From Plectrocnemia conspersa (taxonomy: Eukaryota; Arthropoda; Insecta; Trichoptera; Polycentropodidae): a stretch of DNA of 64,000 nt. How positions within the stretch are numbered: position 1 is the first letter of the stretch; every line of letters starts with the position of its first letter. Below are positions 12,459-24,499 of the stretch, piece by piece. Position numbers and translations under genes: made by a program. The stretch covers positions 434,001 through 498,000 of the forward strand of contig VTFK01000113.1 of NCBI GenBank assembly GCA_009617715.1, read 5' to 3'. The notes under the pieces were generated by a model. The model worked only from the letters and a program-made list of their open reading frames with translations. It had not been told where the DNA came from and made no database searches.

Positions 12459-12919
12459 AAGATTCTCATGTCATCTGGACGAAGTACCGTTACACGAAAG
12501 AGCATGCTTTATCTCTTTCTTCGTTGCATGCGACACCACTCCCACTTTTATTTCTAGGGGATCGGCGTCAGTTTTTGATTGTTAAATGAATAAATTTGAT
12601 TAACCTACAATACCACTAACTTCATTCCATAATTTTACTACTTACGTATCTGATTTTTTTTAATTTTGTGCAGAATTTTAACGATATTTTAAATAAATAT
12701 AATTATTATAGTCATTATTAAATGTATTCCTACTATTTTTGTTTCCAAAAGCAATAAAATATTTATATTTAATATAAGAAAAGAGCATTATTATATAATA
12801 AAAATCAAATGGTAAATATTTCTTTAGAAGCGCAGGGTAACACCCCCACGGTGTATGGCTGAGAGGCAAATAGTAGTGGATTCTAATTAGAATGTAACGG
12901 TAAACCGTCGAGCTCGATA

Positions 12920-13070
12920 GGGAATCTTATGATGCTGTCCGTCGGGCATATCCGTACGTGTGTTTAGATAACCGCCAGATAAAGTGCCATGCGACGCGAT
13001 GCGGATTGCGTACTCTCTCAATCTCATAGCTTATGCCAGACAATTGGTACGTAATGAAGATGACTTATAG
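12920..13070. other. GC-richer block, likely Harbinger-derived
   Basis: Shares the tgtccg...cgg.ca.atccg...cgtgtgt pattern with 11965-12006. No open frame. The other edge of the element is not visible. Confidence 0.3.
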
Positions 13071-15089
13071 CTTGCGATTTCCACATAGTGGTACTGCATT
13101 ATAAAGTAAAAACAAAAATAATTTATTTTGTGTGGGTAAATTATTGGTCCAGAGAAGTAATTGTACGCTGATTAATTCATTTTTTTTAATTTTAGAGACT
13201 AATTTCTATAAATTGGTATAGATTTTCACTGATTTAGCACTCATAAAAAGCTACACTTTTACAATATTTTTTTCTATATTAAAAATATGTTTGTACTTAT
13301 TAGTAAACGATTAACTTGAAAGCTATTTATGTAATTAATAATAATTTGCCGTAAAAATAATACATCTCACATACATAGTTACATATTTTATGTCGAGCCT
13401 TTTTTAATTTGTATTTATATATTGAAAATATATAACATTAAGTATTTTATTAAATATTGACATATCTAAATAATATTGTAATTATATACATAGTACATAA
13501 AACAGTTTTGGACACTTTATATTTATTTATTTTATAGTAGGTAGATTGTTTTCAAAACAGGGGTTAAAAATTGATAATTAATTTTCTGTAAAAGATTTTG
13601 TTACTCCCATATTATAAATGATCATGTTTTCTTAATATTACTAAAATATTAAATAAAATTGTGTGCCTGTAATTTTTTGGAATCGTTGGATTTTATGTTA
13701 AATTGCATCGAGTTAATAAATTGAATTTAGGATAATAATCCTTTAAATTCAATTAATCCGATACTATTATGATATACCGAGGTAGCTCAGAGTTAATTGA
13801 AAAAACGCATCGTGCAAAGGAAACGATAAAATAACATCAAAGATGCGGTTTTATTATCAAAGTGCGAAAACGTACCGAGAATTACGATAATATCGCAATT
13901 CGGCGCAATAAACAACTCAGTCCTTGATAAATTAACAGATAACAATACAACTCACGTAAGATTTAATTTGATATTTATTACTACGTGTATTTTTTGTGTT
14001 ATAAACACATAATTGATAAATGCAGTAAATCAATTATTTACAAACAGCAGTCATTAAATTCATGTGCATTTACAACATATAATATATATGCCAACATAAA
14101 TATTTTTTATATAATGTATTTATGTTCAAAAATGCTTATAAATATAATTAAATAACTTAATATTAATAAAACACTACTTTGTGAAAAAAAAAACATTTAA
14201 TTAATAATGAATAATGATATTTTAAGATGGGACTTCTTGTCAGCTAATCTTATACGCGCGCGTGGGGGGGGGGAATAATTTTATAAACAAAAAAATAATA
14301 TGATAATAATTTAATAATAATATCATCAGTATAATTGTAATTAACAGCGTTAATGATATTATTGAGATACATTTGTCTCGCTAACACACACGCAAACATT
14401 TCACCCCAACTCTGACGTGTTTATAATATTATCATTACATCTGATATCTATCTATACCATTCCCCCTATATTTATCTCATTGCGTGCAGATAACAGGGCG
14501 TTCGTTAATCGTTTTGAGATTAATATTTATATCTAATTGTCGTTTCCAAATCCTATTGCTAAATATAAATTGCTTACATTTTTTACGATCGACCGATAAA
14601 ATTAAATTTAATATGTTATTTATTTACCATTGATAGTTAACATAAAATATCATGCTATTTATTGATAAATTATACAAATTAAAACAGAATTGTATTGCCT
14701 GAATAGATTTTTTTAATAACTTAAAATATATAAATATTATATATTTTTAATTAGCAACTATGTGCATATTTTCTGAGGTAAATCTAAGATACAATTTATA
14801 CTTCAAATACACTAGTATATGCATATGTATGTATCAGGCTACATTGTGTTATGTAACACTGAATATGTGCAATTATTAATTCAACTTTCTACAATGTGAG
14901 CGCTACTTTATTTGACGAATTCATGTCTCAATATTGTAGTAAAACGAATGGTAGAAAACACAGTGGCGTACGTATTTATAAGTAAAACATATGATTATTA
15001 TTATTAAAAATCTACAATTGTATAAGCCAGTGATATTTTGGGTGTTAAACATTTTTTAAAAAGACGCTCTAAGTCCAATAAAATTCAAC
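13071..15089. other. AT-rich non-coding DNA
   Basis: No gene recognised. It contains a run of ten G at 14264-14273 preceded by alternating CG. Confidence 0.5.
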
Positions 15090-15310
15090 GCGCGCTGAAA
15101 CTATTTTGAAACAAATTATCGCCAGCTCTTGAAAAAAAGTAAGGATGAAAGAAAACAATATATTTCTGGGCAGCAACTTTAATAATAGTAAATATTTTTC
15201 TTGATTTTTCTTGATAAAACTACTGATGTCACATAAAATTCTCAGTTGGCCATTATTGTTAGATATTCTAATGGTCTTAAAATGAGGGTAAATAAAGTTA
15301 CAACCAGTAG
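15090..15310 (+). pseudogene. hAT transposase scrap (DUF4371/ZMYM-like)
   Basis: Reading across two frameshifts gives FS...DKTTDV followed closely by SQLAI and VRYSNG. This matches the (F)SxxxDETTDxSxxxQLAxxxRY block around the first catalytic Asp of DUF4371-type hAT transposases. Stops and frameshifts break it. The minus-strand frame over the same bases (15069-15332) is best read as its shadow. Nothing else of this copy could be traced with confidence. Confidence 0.5.
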
Positions 15311-15529
15311 CAATAACTACACCAGGGAACAAAATTTGTAAGGAAGGTTGTTATAAGAACTTTTCATGATCTAAACATTGATATGTCTAAAGTTGTGTTA
15401 GTGATGACCGATGAGATTTGTGTAATAATTTTCATTGCATTATCCATTAGTAGATGTTATGTGCCAAAGCAGAATGTCAGATGTAACAAAAATAGTAGAT
15501 TTAATGGTTCGACAAAAAAGCTCAATGTA

Positions 15530-15660
15530 CTTATAGTCCAATAACTAAACGTCCACGACACGACAAATGGTCCACACACCATTTAGTCCAACGACATAAC
15601 GTCCACAAACAAAACATTTAAAATGTTTTTTTTAAATCGATGAATCGAGGGGTGCCAGAA
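15530..15660. repeat. Word-like GTCC repeat block, copy 1
   Basis: Imperfect 14-19-bp units each end in gtcc: aacgtcc, aatggtcc, tttagtcc, aacgtcc. A non-repeated segment beginning acaaacaaaa and containing aaatcgatgaatc follows. The same order is found again at 32295-32430. This is a dispersed family with an internal short-unit array, probably a non-autonomous element. Confidence 0.65.
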
Positions 15661-16172
15661 ATTTTCTTGTAACTCTTTCGCAGAAAACTGAACTGTAAGA
15701 CAATAAAATCCGATCGCATTTTACAAAGTTTATCGAGTGTCGAATTCTTCAAATTAAAAAAAAAATAAAATCATACTAAAAACAATATATTTTTATTGAT
15801 TATTATTTTATTAATAAAACCATATGATTACGTGGTTTACGAAATAAGTATTTAACAGTATTGTTATGTCTAATATACATATACAATTTAATGTTATAAT
15901 ACATAATACATAAATTATATTGCTATACGTTAAAAATTTAAATTCATAATTTAGTCTGTGATATTTTTTATGTACTCACAATATATATTGCCAAAGGTCG
16001 GAACGTTTGCGATTATAAATGATACGCATGATAACACTGAAATATATTGTTTCCATTTTACCTGAATGAATTTGTTAAATCAGATATTTTTTTATCGTGT
16101 TCACTTTTGCAAATTACTAAATTTAGGTAAGCCAATCAAATCAAATCCGATCGCGAAATAATATATAAATCT

Positions 16173-16233
16173 TAATAATTGGTTTACAGTAAAAATAATA
16201 TGTTATATTATTTTTACTGTAAACCAATTATTA
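16173..16233. repeat. Perfect 28-bp-arm hairpin
   Basis: Arms 16173-16200 and 16206-16233 are exact reverse complements with the 5-nt loop tgtta. The pairing resumes outside the arms after a 3-nt offset. It may be a recent fold-back insertion, a hairpin RNA source, or a replication or assembly artefact. Confidence 0.85.
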
Positions 16234-16855
16234 TTAAGTTTATTCGTTGTTTACAAGTATAAAGTATTTTGTATTTGATCAAATAAGTTAATAAATAAAA
16301 ATAAACATCTCTTACACTATTAAATTATGTATTAACAATTTTCGCAGTGCATAATTCGAACTGATTTATTGCGATAATTAATTATATTATTCGCGAGCCG
16401 CCCCTGCCCTCCAGCACGCCGCATTCACTGCATACACATAATATATAAAACACTCATAAAATCCGCTGTCATATAAAAAGAGAACAGGAAAAGGGTCTCC
16501 GTTTTTTTTCTCATTTTATATTAGATCGTTTCTATAGTACCTCGCCGGTTTGTATGGATATGTAGAGCAACAGGGCGGTTATGAAAATATAGCCTATATA
16601 TTTATTTGGTATATAATTAAAAACAATTATACCTCTCGTGCTCAAATACATCATAAGTATTTTAATTTATTTAAAATGGTTGCTATAATTTAATAATTTA
16701 TTTTAATATTCAATTTTATTGCTATTGCAAACAAACATGCTAAACAGATAAAACTCACATAGTCATAACGACGCGGTCAAACGATTTTTCACTGTAATAA
16801 ATATTTTATGATGGTCTTAAATTTATACTTTTCATATTTTTCTTTTTAGTATATT
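16234..16855. other. AT-rich non-coding DNA
   Basis: Nothing recognised apart from a short GC-richer patch near 16393-16430. Confidence 0.45.
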
Positions 16856-16856
16856 A

Positions 16857-18290
16857 ATGAAAAGAGTAATAAATCATACATATATATTTATTACTTCTCA
16901 AAACATAATATGTGAACAACAATCGGGATTCAGAGAAAAGCATTCCACTGAAACTGCATTACAAGTAGTGATAAATGATTGGCTGTTGGCTAAGGATACA
17001 AACAAAATCATTGGAGCAGTTTTCTTAGATTTCAAGAGAGCCTTCGAAACAATAGACAGAAAAATAATGTTAATGAAATTTGAGAGTATAGGTATAAGTG
17101 ATATAGTTTTAAGATGGTTTAATAATTACTTATATAAAAGAAAACAAAAGTTAAAATAAATAATGTATATTCTGAAGAAAAATTAGTGTCTTATGGAGTA
17201 CCACAAGGGTCTAAATTAGGACCATTGTTATTTGTTTTGTATATTAATGATATAGTTAATAACGTGAAAAAAATGTAAAATTCATCTATTTGCGGATGAC
17301 ACATTAATGTATTGCATAGGTGATAACATTAAAGAAATTGTAAATAATTTAAATAATGAATTAAGTATATTAGAAATATGGTTAAAGAATAATGTACTTA
17401 AATTAAATGAGAATAAAACTAAATGTATGTTTATTAATTATAAAAAAAATGTGTTAGATAATAGTACCAAAATAGTAATAAATAACTCTAGTATAGAAAT
17501 AGTGGATAATATAAAATATTTAGGAGTAATTGTTGATACAAAATTAAAATTTTAAAGAACATTGTAATTACATATTAAAAAAATTAGTAGAAAAATAGGT
17601 TTATTATCTAGATTAAGAAATATATTAAGTATAAATATAAAAAAAATAATTTACTATAGTATAATATTGCCCCATTTTAATTATTGTGCAACACTATTAA
17701 ATATGTTAAAAAAATTAGACAAACAAATGTTGTAAAAAATTACAAAATAGGGCAATGAGAGTAATCTTAAATAAAAAAATAGATTAACTAATTGTAAAAG
17801 TATGATTGATAGATTAGAATGGTTGAATGTTCAAGAAATATTGAGTATGAATGTTTTAGTATTTATATATAAGTTAGAAAATAATATGTTACCAGAATAT
17901 TTTAATAAGTATTTAATAAGAAATAAAGATGTACATAAATATAATACTAGAAATAGAGAAAATTTAAAGATAATTAAGTATAAGAAAACGAGTACGGCTA
18001 GGGGAGTTATGTACGGAGGTTTTGATTTATATAATAGTCTTTCAAGAGAAATCCGAAACAGCAAAACTATAACGGGTTTCATAAATGGAATAAAAAAACA
18101 CCTTCGTACATATAGAAATAAATTATAATATTAAGTCTTTATTATTGTATATTTTTATTTTTTCTTTCTGTTATGTATTTTTTATATATTTTTTATATAT
18201 GTTTACTAAATTTGTTAGATGTAAAGATTAGCTATTAAGCTAAATAAATTAATAAAATAAATAATAATAAATAAATAATAAATAACAGCT
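16857..18290 (+). mobile_element. Non-LTR retrotransposon copy A, 5'-truncated
   Basis: This is the 3' half of a CR1/Jockey-group element. Reverse transcriptase motifs occur in order: QQSGFREKHSTET near 16917; motif A FLDFKRAFETID near 17022 with the first catalytic Asp; motif B YGxPQGSKLGPLLF near 17190; catalytic FADDTLMYC near 17289; KLNENKTKCMFIN near 17400. A C-terminal segment of about 110 codons follows (17802-18128), ending in the GGFDLYNSL region. The 3' end is an A/T-rich repetitive tail (taa and taaa units) at about 18240-18290. Single-base insertions break the frame at about 17150, 17275 and 17555, so it is inactive. It matches copy B almost base for base, which implies recent insertion. 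Confidence 0.92.
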
Positions 18291-18349
18291 TAGTTTAATG
18301 TTCAAGTAATGGGTGATCCATGTTGACAACATTGTAAATCAGACAGCTG

Positions 18350-18612
18350 TCTATAACCACGTGTGTTCAAAGTGTTTGTAACAACACATTTACGAAATGG
18401 ATCATTTAACTACCACTCAAATTCTACAGAAATAACAATTCAGTACTAACTGTATCGAAATTTACAAAAAAATTATGGTCAATTTCATCGTCCTACTGAT
18501 CGAACAATTTGCAATGTAATGAAAAATTTGCGTTAGAGACAGGTTTGTGCATTATCGTGGCGCCCGTTCAGCTGAGAATATTGATGCTGTAAGTCAGTGT
18601 ACGCCACAGCTT
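18350..18612 (+). pseudogene. Tc1/mariner transposase N-terminal scrap
   Basis: From an ATG at 18397 the broken frame reads MDHLTTTQI and, further on, RSAENIDAVSQ. This matches the N-terminal DNA-binding helix-turn-helix region (DUF4817-like) and the linker of an arthropod Tc1/mariner family. The second copy at 29180 begins MNRLTTAQRIKI and is alignable both upstream and downstream of the ATG. In-frame stops and the absence of the DDE domain show that this copy is dead. Confidence 0.6.
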
Positions 18613-18946
18613 CCAATTTTTACAACTACACATTCGCGCATGCCGAGTCACAAGAAGAAAGTCGTATACGTTGCATAATACTAATCCTGATAATTCACAG
18701 GGAATGTCTTTTACCTTATGTAGAAAATTTTAATTTAAAAGTGATTTATCATATAAAAATATTTTCACTGCGTGACTAATTTAAACTTTATTCGAGTTTC
18801 CTTTAGATTAAATTTGAATTTATAAATTGAATTGTGGTGATAAAAATGAAAAGATATATGAGTATATTCTTAGATACATATTTAGTCATTTATCCATACA
18901 TATGATTTTTAAAAATAAAATAATAATTTGCTAATATTTATTACAG
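18613..18946. other. AT-rich spacer
   Basis: No feature recognised. The open frame at 18597-18779 has no motif and begins within the mariner scrap. Confidence 0.4.
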
Positions 18947-19099
18947 AATTATGAACACCCTGTAGTGTGGTGGCACAAAGAGCAACGCAGGGCCCGTTGG
19001 GAATGTCTTCATGTAGCCGGTGCCGACATCTATCCGCACGCTTTGCGAACAATGCATCGTTCAGACATGTCGCGGCATTCAAAATGTCGCATTCACTAA
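18947..19099 (+). CDS. Candidate terminal exon, product unrecognised
   Basis: A GC-rich frame starts directly after an acceptor-like ttattacag and runs 50 codons to TAA. It begins NYEHPVVWWHKEQRRARW and continues with a WECLHVAGADIYPHALRT stretch. It is far less AT-biased than nearby chance frames, with Trp, His and Arg well represented. No ATG of its own is needed if it is a 3' exon. I recognise no family and found no partner exon, so it may also be a fragment of an uncatalogued element. Confidence 0.3.
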   Translation, partial: NYEHPVVWWHKEQRRARWECLHVAGADIYPHALRTMHRSDMSRHSKCRIH

Positions 19100-20340
19100 T
19101 TTCTCCTCCGGTCGAAGTGTATCCGCATCCGAAATAATAAAAAAATGGACTGATTTATTAAAAAATAAGTTCCTCAAGGATCTAATCTAATCTTAATTTT
19201 GTTTTATTTTATTTATACATATGTGATACTGTCTTTATCAGCTGAATTTAGCTCTTTTTAACATTATGGTCCGTTGACGCGTTATCGCGTGATAGCGAGA
19301 TTTTTGTTGACAGTCCATTTTGCATTTTCAAGGGTTTAAATTAATGTAGCTCAAACTTATACAAATATCGTAGGAACGTAATAAAGATTTTTTTTCTAAA
19401 GATGGCTATGTATAAATTAATAATTTTAACTTTTGACAAAACATAGAAATATTTAAAATTCCGCAAAATAGCAGACGATAATTTGTTAAAAATGTTTTAT
19501 AACATATGTATATACCCAATCAGGTTCGATTTTAATTATTTATCACAATTTTCACTCATAAGATTACGAAAATTTAGAAAAACTTTAATTAATCATTACG
19601 ATATTTATCTGTGAGATTAGGAAAATCTTGGTAATCCTAATCTGTGATGATCGAGCGGACATTATTATAATATAATAGCACTAATTCTGATCTCTCAGAT
19701 ACGATATACCAAAAAAATCCGTATAAATGTCAATATCGAAGCAGTGCGTGAGAGTGTTGATGAAAATCCCGGAACACATTTCACATTTACCATACGTTCG
19801 AGGGATATAGGAAAGATAGAGCCAGCAAGTATTATTTTCCGAAGAGAGTGTTTGAACAATTCTTATATCTTATTATGATATATGAAGCATTCTATTGAAT
19901 ATGGAAAAGACAAAATTTATAATGAATCAAAACCAATATACCAGATTTATTGTACCGTACGATTTTACAAAGAAAAATAGAACATAGAAATGCGATAAAA
20001 TGCTTTGATGAAAAATTAACCTTAGCAGACCACACTGTCAATGAAAATCCCTATTCAATTTTGATACAACTAAAACTTTAAGCAAAATTCAAAACCCAAT
20101 TGTAAAAAAATATATAAGCAAATAAAAAAAAAATAGCACTAAATAAAAGTGACGACGCGAAAGTAATTTCGTGAACCAAACTAAATTAAATTTTGACAAC
20201 ATTCATACAAACCTATTCGAAAATGAATGCACTTGTAGTTCCCTTAGTAACAAGCAAACAAAAAAAATCAAAACACACGATCGAATCAAAGACGTGGATA
20301 GCTGAAAACTCTGCGGCGGCTGTGATAAGGTTAGGATTAT
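19100..20340. other. AT-rich non-coding DNA
   Basis: No gene recognised. A 9-bp inverted repeat, agattagga/tcctaatct, lies near 19615-19643. Confidence 0.45.
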
Positions 20341-20347
20341 CTGTATC

Positions 20348-20420
20348 AGGAATTCTCAACCTTGTGCCCATGAGCGCCATGGCACCCGCTGACCGATTTA
20401 TGTACCCTCGCCACTTCACT
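20348..20420. mobile_element. hAT-like terminus
   Basis: The sequence caggaattctcaaccttgtg, followed by ccatgagcgccatggcaccc, resembles a common hAT end of the form CAGTGGTTCTCAACCTttt...CATGGCGCCCC. The opposite terminus was not located. The frames at 20193-20471 and 20213-20419 that cross it are therefore not likely genes. Confidence 0.4.
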
Positions 20421-23400
20421 GATTTTTTTATTGAAATTTCCCTATTTTATTGTATTTTAACGGGTTTTTAAAATATGTATTTAGCACGTTCAATGCTGAC
20501 AATGCACCTAACGTGTTTTTTTCGTATCCGTCGGGTTCTGAAAACATTAGTGGCATTTTTAATTATGTAAAATAAATTATACACTTTTATATTTTTTGCA
20601 TTATTAACTATTATTTATATTATATGTTAGTATATAATTTAAATAAACATTTTTGAGACTTGATTACCATATTTATAAATATGTACATCTGTATTTAATA
20701 GGCTGTCGGTAATCTTTAAAATTAGTTGCTTGTTCAGATGTGGAATTATATCGTTCTTAGGTTTACACATAGTTTGCTTTATCTTGTATAATTTTATATT
20801 TATATTTATTTTATAAATATAAAATTTACTTATAAAAAAACACAAATTTACTAATAAATTGATTTTTAATACTAATAAACTTAATGCGTTGACTGACATT
20901 TCTACATTGTTGACATGTTTTCCATTTTTTCTTAAGGACTTTATATTCTACTCATTTTGTTTTTATTATTTGAAATATTTTATATGAATCATCTATTTTC
21001 TTTAAAGCATTTTTAACATCATTAATTTGGGTTGTATTTATATTTTGTTTTAAAATTATATATACTTTTTATTTTACTATATACAGTTTTTTTTATAAAT
21101 ATTGTTCCATATCCATGTTATCTACATTTCAGTCACATTTTTGTAATTCAATACTACATTTGGTTAAAAAAATAATTATTATATCATTCTTTTTTTAACT
21201 TTAATAAGAACTCCATTATGTAATATTATTTATGAATTCCATGAATAAGTTTGGATAACTGTTTGGGATTTATGTATATGCTAATATGCTTTTTTCACGA
21301 AAATCTTTATCGTAATGGACCAGTATGTCTTATCTTTATTATTTTTAAATATTGTAATATAAAATATATTTTTTGTAATTTTACCTCTTATAAAATTATA
21401 TTTATTTTTATTTTTATTTACTGTTACATGCTATAATTAAGCCACATTTATTTACGGGCATAATATTTTAAATGCCAACTTCCAATTCTGTTGGTCCTAT
21501 AATAATTTTGCAAGCAATTTTAGTTTTCTCTATATTTTGTATATTTTTTGGTATAATTATCGCTACATCTTTGCCTTTTTAAACTACATCAGAAAAATAT
21601 CTCTCTCATTTTTTAAAATATTGTTGTTGCTTAAATTTAAATTGTCTTTTATTACGTTAACATCCTTTTATCTCATTTCATATCTTAATCGTTAATCAGT
21701 TTCATTTCTTATTCGTTAAACAATCAATTTCAATTTTATTACTTTTTTCATAGTTATTGGTTTTCATAATATAAAAATTACTGTTATATGATTATACATA
21801 ATGTCAAATGCAGCATTTATAACATATTTTTTCTAGACTAGATATTAAATCATTGATTTTTATTTTCAATTCCTTCCCTTATTTTATTCTACATAAGTTC
21901 GGGCGTAATTAAGCCCGTTAATGTCACACCGTTGTAGCCCATTTCTGTTAAGTGACAATACTATTCTAAGTTTTCATTCTATACTATATATTATGAATAT
22001 TTATATTATAATTATTTATTAAATTATGCTAACATACGAGTACTTACATCTGCCGGTTTTCAGCTCCAAAGGGGTTGGTTATCACAATCTTAGCTAATTA
22101 CACGACAAACACAAATGAAGAATGGTCAATATTTTAGTCATACATATTTATAGTTATTTTATGGATCAAGTGCTCAGCAGTATATAATACAAAAAATATA
22201 TTTGTATAAGTTTTTGCTATATCGAGTAAAATTTTACGGTTTTATTTTATTGCGTTTTAAAATCTTCTTCTAAAATGAATAGACGACCAGATAAACTACC
22301 AAGAGTTATGACAATGATTACGAATATGGAACAGTTAGTGATTTTGAAACTGGAATTGAAGCTTAAAATTTTTTTTACCCATGTCCAAATATAAATTTGC
22401 TTTTAAAAAAAATAGGGTGCCCTCCGCCTCATGTGATTGCATCTTAGAATATGCTCTAGGATGCAAAAATGTTGGAAATTTCACATCTAGATGATGACAT
22501 CAAAAGATATTATTTAATCTGATGTTACCATACAGTTGATTTCGTAGGTCTTTATTAAATAATTATTATACAATAAACTACCACTATGTAGTTGTTTTGA
22601 TTTGCGAAAAAAATTAAATGCTTATTGTTAATTTTAATTACTATAAATTATTTGCAAAATATAATTGATGGTAAAGTAGTTTTAATATATGATATTTGAA
22701 TGTCAATATATATGGGGGGGGGAGGGGAACAACTGAGTTTTTGCCTGGGACGCTTATAAATTAGACCTGACTGATTATAGACCGTAATTTCAGTATGGTT
22801 TCTCCACACCAAGATACTTAGTAGGTGTTGATTGTTTTTAGGATTACGCCATTAATGTTTCAACGGAAGATTTACTTTAAATTATTAAATAAATCAACAT
22901 AATATGAATATGGAAAAAACATTGTCATTGTGCAAGATAATGAATTATTGATAGTTTTAAATAATTGTATTGAAAATTACTTTAAAATATAAATCACCAA
23001 ATTATTAATAATTAGAAGCGTTCGTAACAATTTTCTTAACCTTTTCTATTTTATGGACTCTTTTGACAGTTAAAAGAAATCTCTTCTCAAAATAAAATGT
23101 CAATGTTACTACATTTAAAATAATACATATATGTTATATCAAAATTTTATTTAGTAATTGAATAAGAACATTAAATTATTGTGATGTTTTGACTAGGCAA
23201 CACTTGTTATTTTGGGTATTGGAAAATTGCGATTTGCATAGATACGTTGTTGCAAACAGAATAAAAATTTCAATACGAAGAGTTAAACACCAATTGAAAT
23301 AAGTTGTTTGCCCTAAGATCAATAAGTTTATCGTGGTTAGGTTAGCATATTCGATACAGTTTATATTTGAAAGAAAGGAATTGCAGATTATTCGCTTAGA

Positions 23401-23886
23401 TTTTATATATTCAAAGTAATAACATTTTTTATTAGTTGTATTTTCAAGTGCTTGCAGATATCTCTACTCTATTTTTTGAGATGTGTAAGTTCACTATAAA
23501 AGTTTGTAATATTTCATTTGCATCAAGAATAGTGAAACTTTTTATGTTCCCTTTTCTATCGAAATGTTTTAAAAATGTGAAGTTTCAAAGAATTGCGTCT
23601 GGTAAAGATAAAACATTTTACGACTGCTGATAATTTTTTTTTCTGTGTTGTCAAAAGAACTATTGTTGCAAGTGCATGTCTGTGTAAGATGCAATGATAA
23701 AAAATTGCGCAATCCTTCGGCAACCAAAATACGAATACGCAACTCAGTGCTGGTAAATCTTGTAAGACATAATACAGATGAATTGCATGAAACTATCGAA
23801 TTAAATAGATTTAGAATAAAACCAAATTATTTTTGTATGTATGTATGAAGACACATACAATTATATTTTAGTTTTGCTTTCCTGTA
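20421..23886. other. Very AT-rich gene-less stretch
   Basis: No domain recognised. It holds a run of nine G at 22714-22722. Short frames at 20639-20899, 21251-21436, 23436-23630 and 23645-23848 show no motif or splice context that decides them. Confidence 0.5.
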
Positions 23887-24001
23887 GATGTCAGTTCACA
23901 GACTACTACCTATTTGAGTAGCACTGATGTATACCACTAAGATTTTAAGATGTCAGTTCACAGACTACTATTTGAGTAGCACTGATGTATACCACTAAGA
24001 T
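23887..24001. repeat. Tandem duplication, ~60-bp unit, two copies
   Basis: Both units start gatgtcagttcacagactac at 23887 and 23949 and end in gatgtataccactaagatt. They differ mainly by a 3-4-bp indel after the first 20 bases. The high identity points to a recent event. Confidence 0.92.
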
Positions 24002-24017
24002 TAGGTGCATCGAACCT

Positions 24018-24275
24018 CTAGCTCATTGGATCGATGATCGGAACGGCGTTCCCACGTAAGACAAACGGTGTGAAAGCATCCACTTTCATTGTGTCTCCAC
24101 GGGGCGTGTCCCCGGTGCAATGACCCGCTTCCATTCGACAATTGTCCGTTGTGCAATCCTGTTGTCCGAGGTAATTGCCTGGATGATTACCGGGTATCAC
24201 GAAAAGTATAACCATTACGCACGCACTCAAAAACAATGTGCTCACGTACGGCTCTCCAGCAAAATCGTGCGTACA
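24018..24275 (-). CDS. Candidate exon: hydrophobic segment plus Cys-containing tail
   Basis: On the minus strand, an acceptor-like tatattttttag ends at 24276. The next 85 codons stay open to TAG at 24018-24020. The only upstream in-frame stop is the TAG of the acceptor itself, which is what a terminal exon would show. A hydrophobic run (STLFLSACVMVILFVIPG) at about residues 12-29 resembles a signal peptide or membrane anchor. Next comes a polar part with four Cys, starting NHPGNYLGQQDCTTDNC. GC is clearly higher than the flanks. The first internal ATG precedes VILFVIPG. I recognise no family. A plus-strand frame (24120-24395) covers part of the same DNA but looks less protein-like. Confidence 0.35.
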   Translation of the reverse strand, partial: CTHDFAGEPYVSTLFLSACVMVILFVIPGNHPGNYLGQQDCTTDNCRMEAGHCTGDTPRGDTMKVDAFTPFVLRGNAVPIIDPMS

Positions 24276-24499
24276 CTAAAAAATATAATAATTATGAGCA
24301 AAACTACGGAGCCAAAACATAAAAACGATAGATTTTTAGGTATAGATATTATAAAGGAAAAGTTTGGAAAAAGCAGAGTGCGATATAGCAAATAACGCAC
24401 ACGCAAAAAAACGCAAGCATAAAAATAAAATAATTTAACTATATTTAATGAAAAAATTGGGAAGCATGCTATTAAATCCACATCTACATTATTTTATAA

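Noticed and set aside
20193..20471. Overlapping frames on both strands as a gene or RNase H domain
   Set aside because: The GC-richer core looks like a hAT terminus, and neither frame shows catalytic residues.
24120..24395. Plus-strand 91-codon frame as a gene
   Set aside because: It is opposite a minus-strand frame with better exon features; its second half lies in AT-rich, Lys-rich sequence typical of chance.
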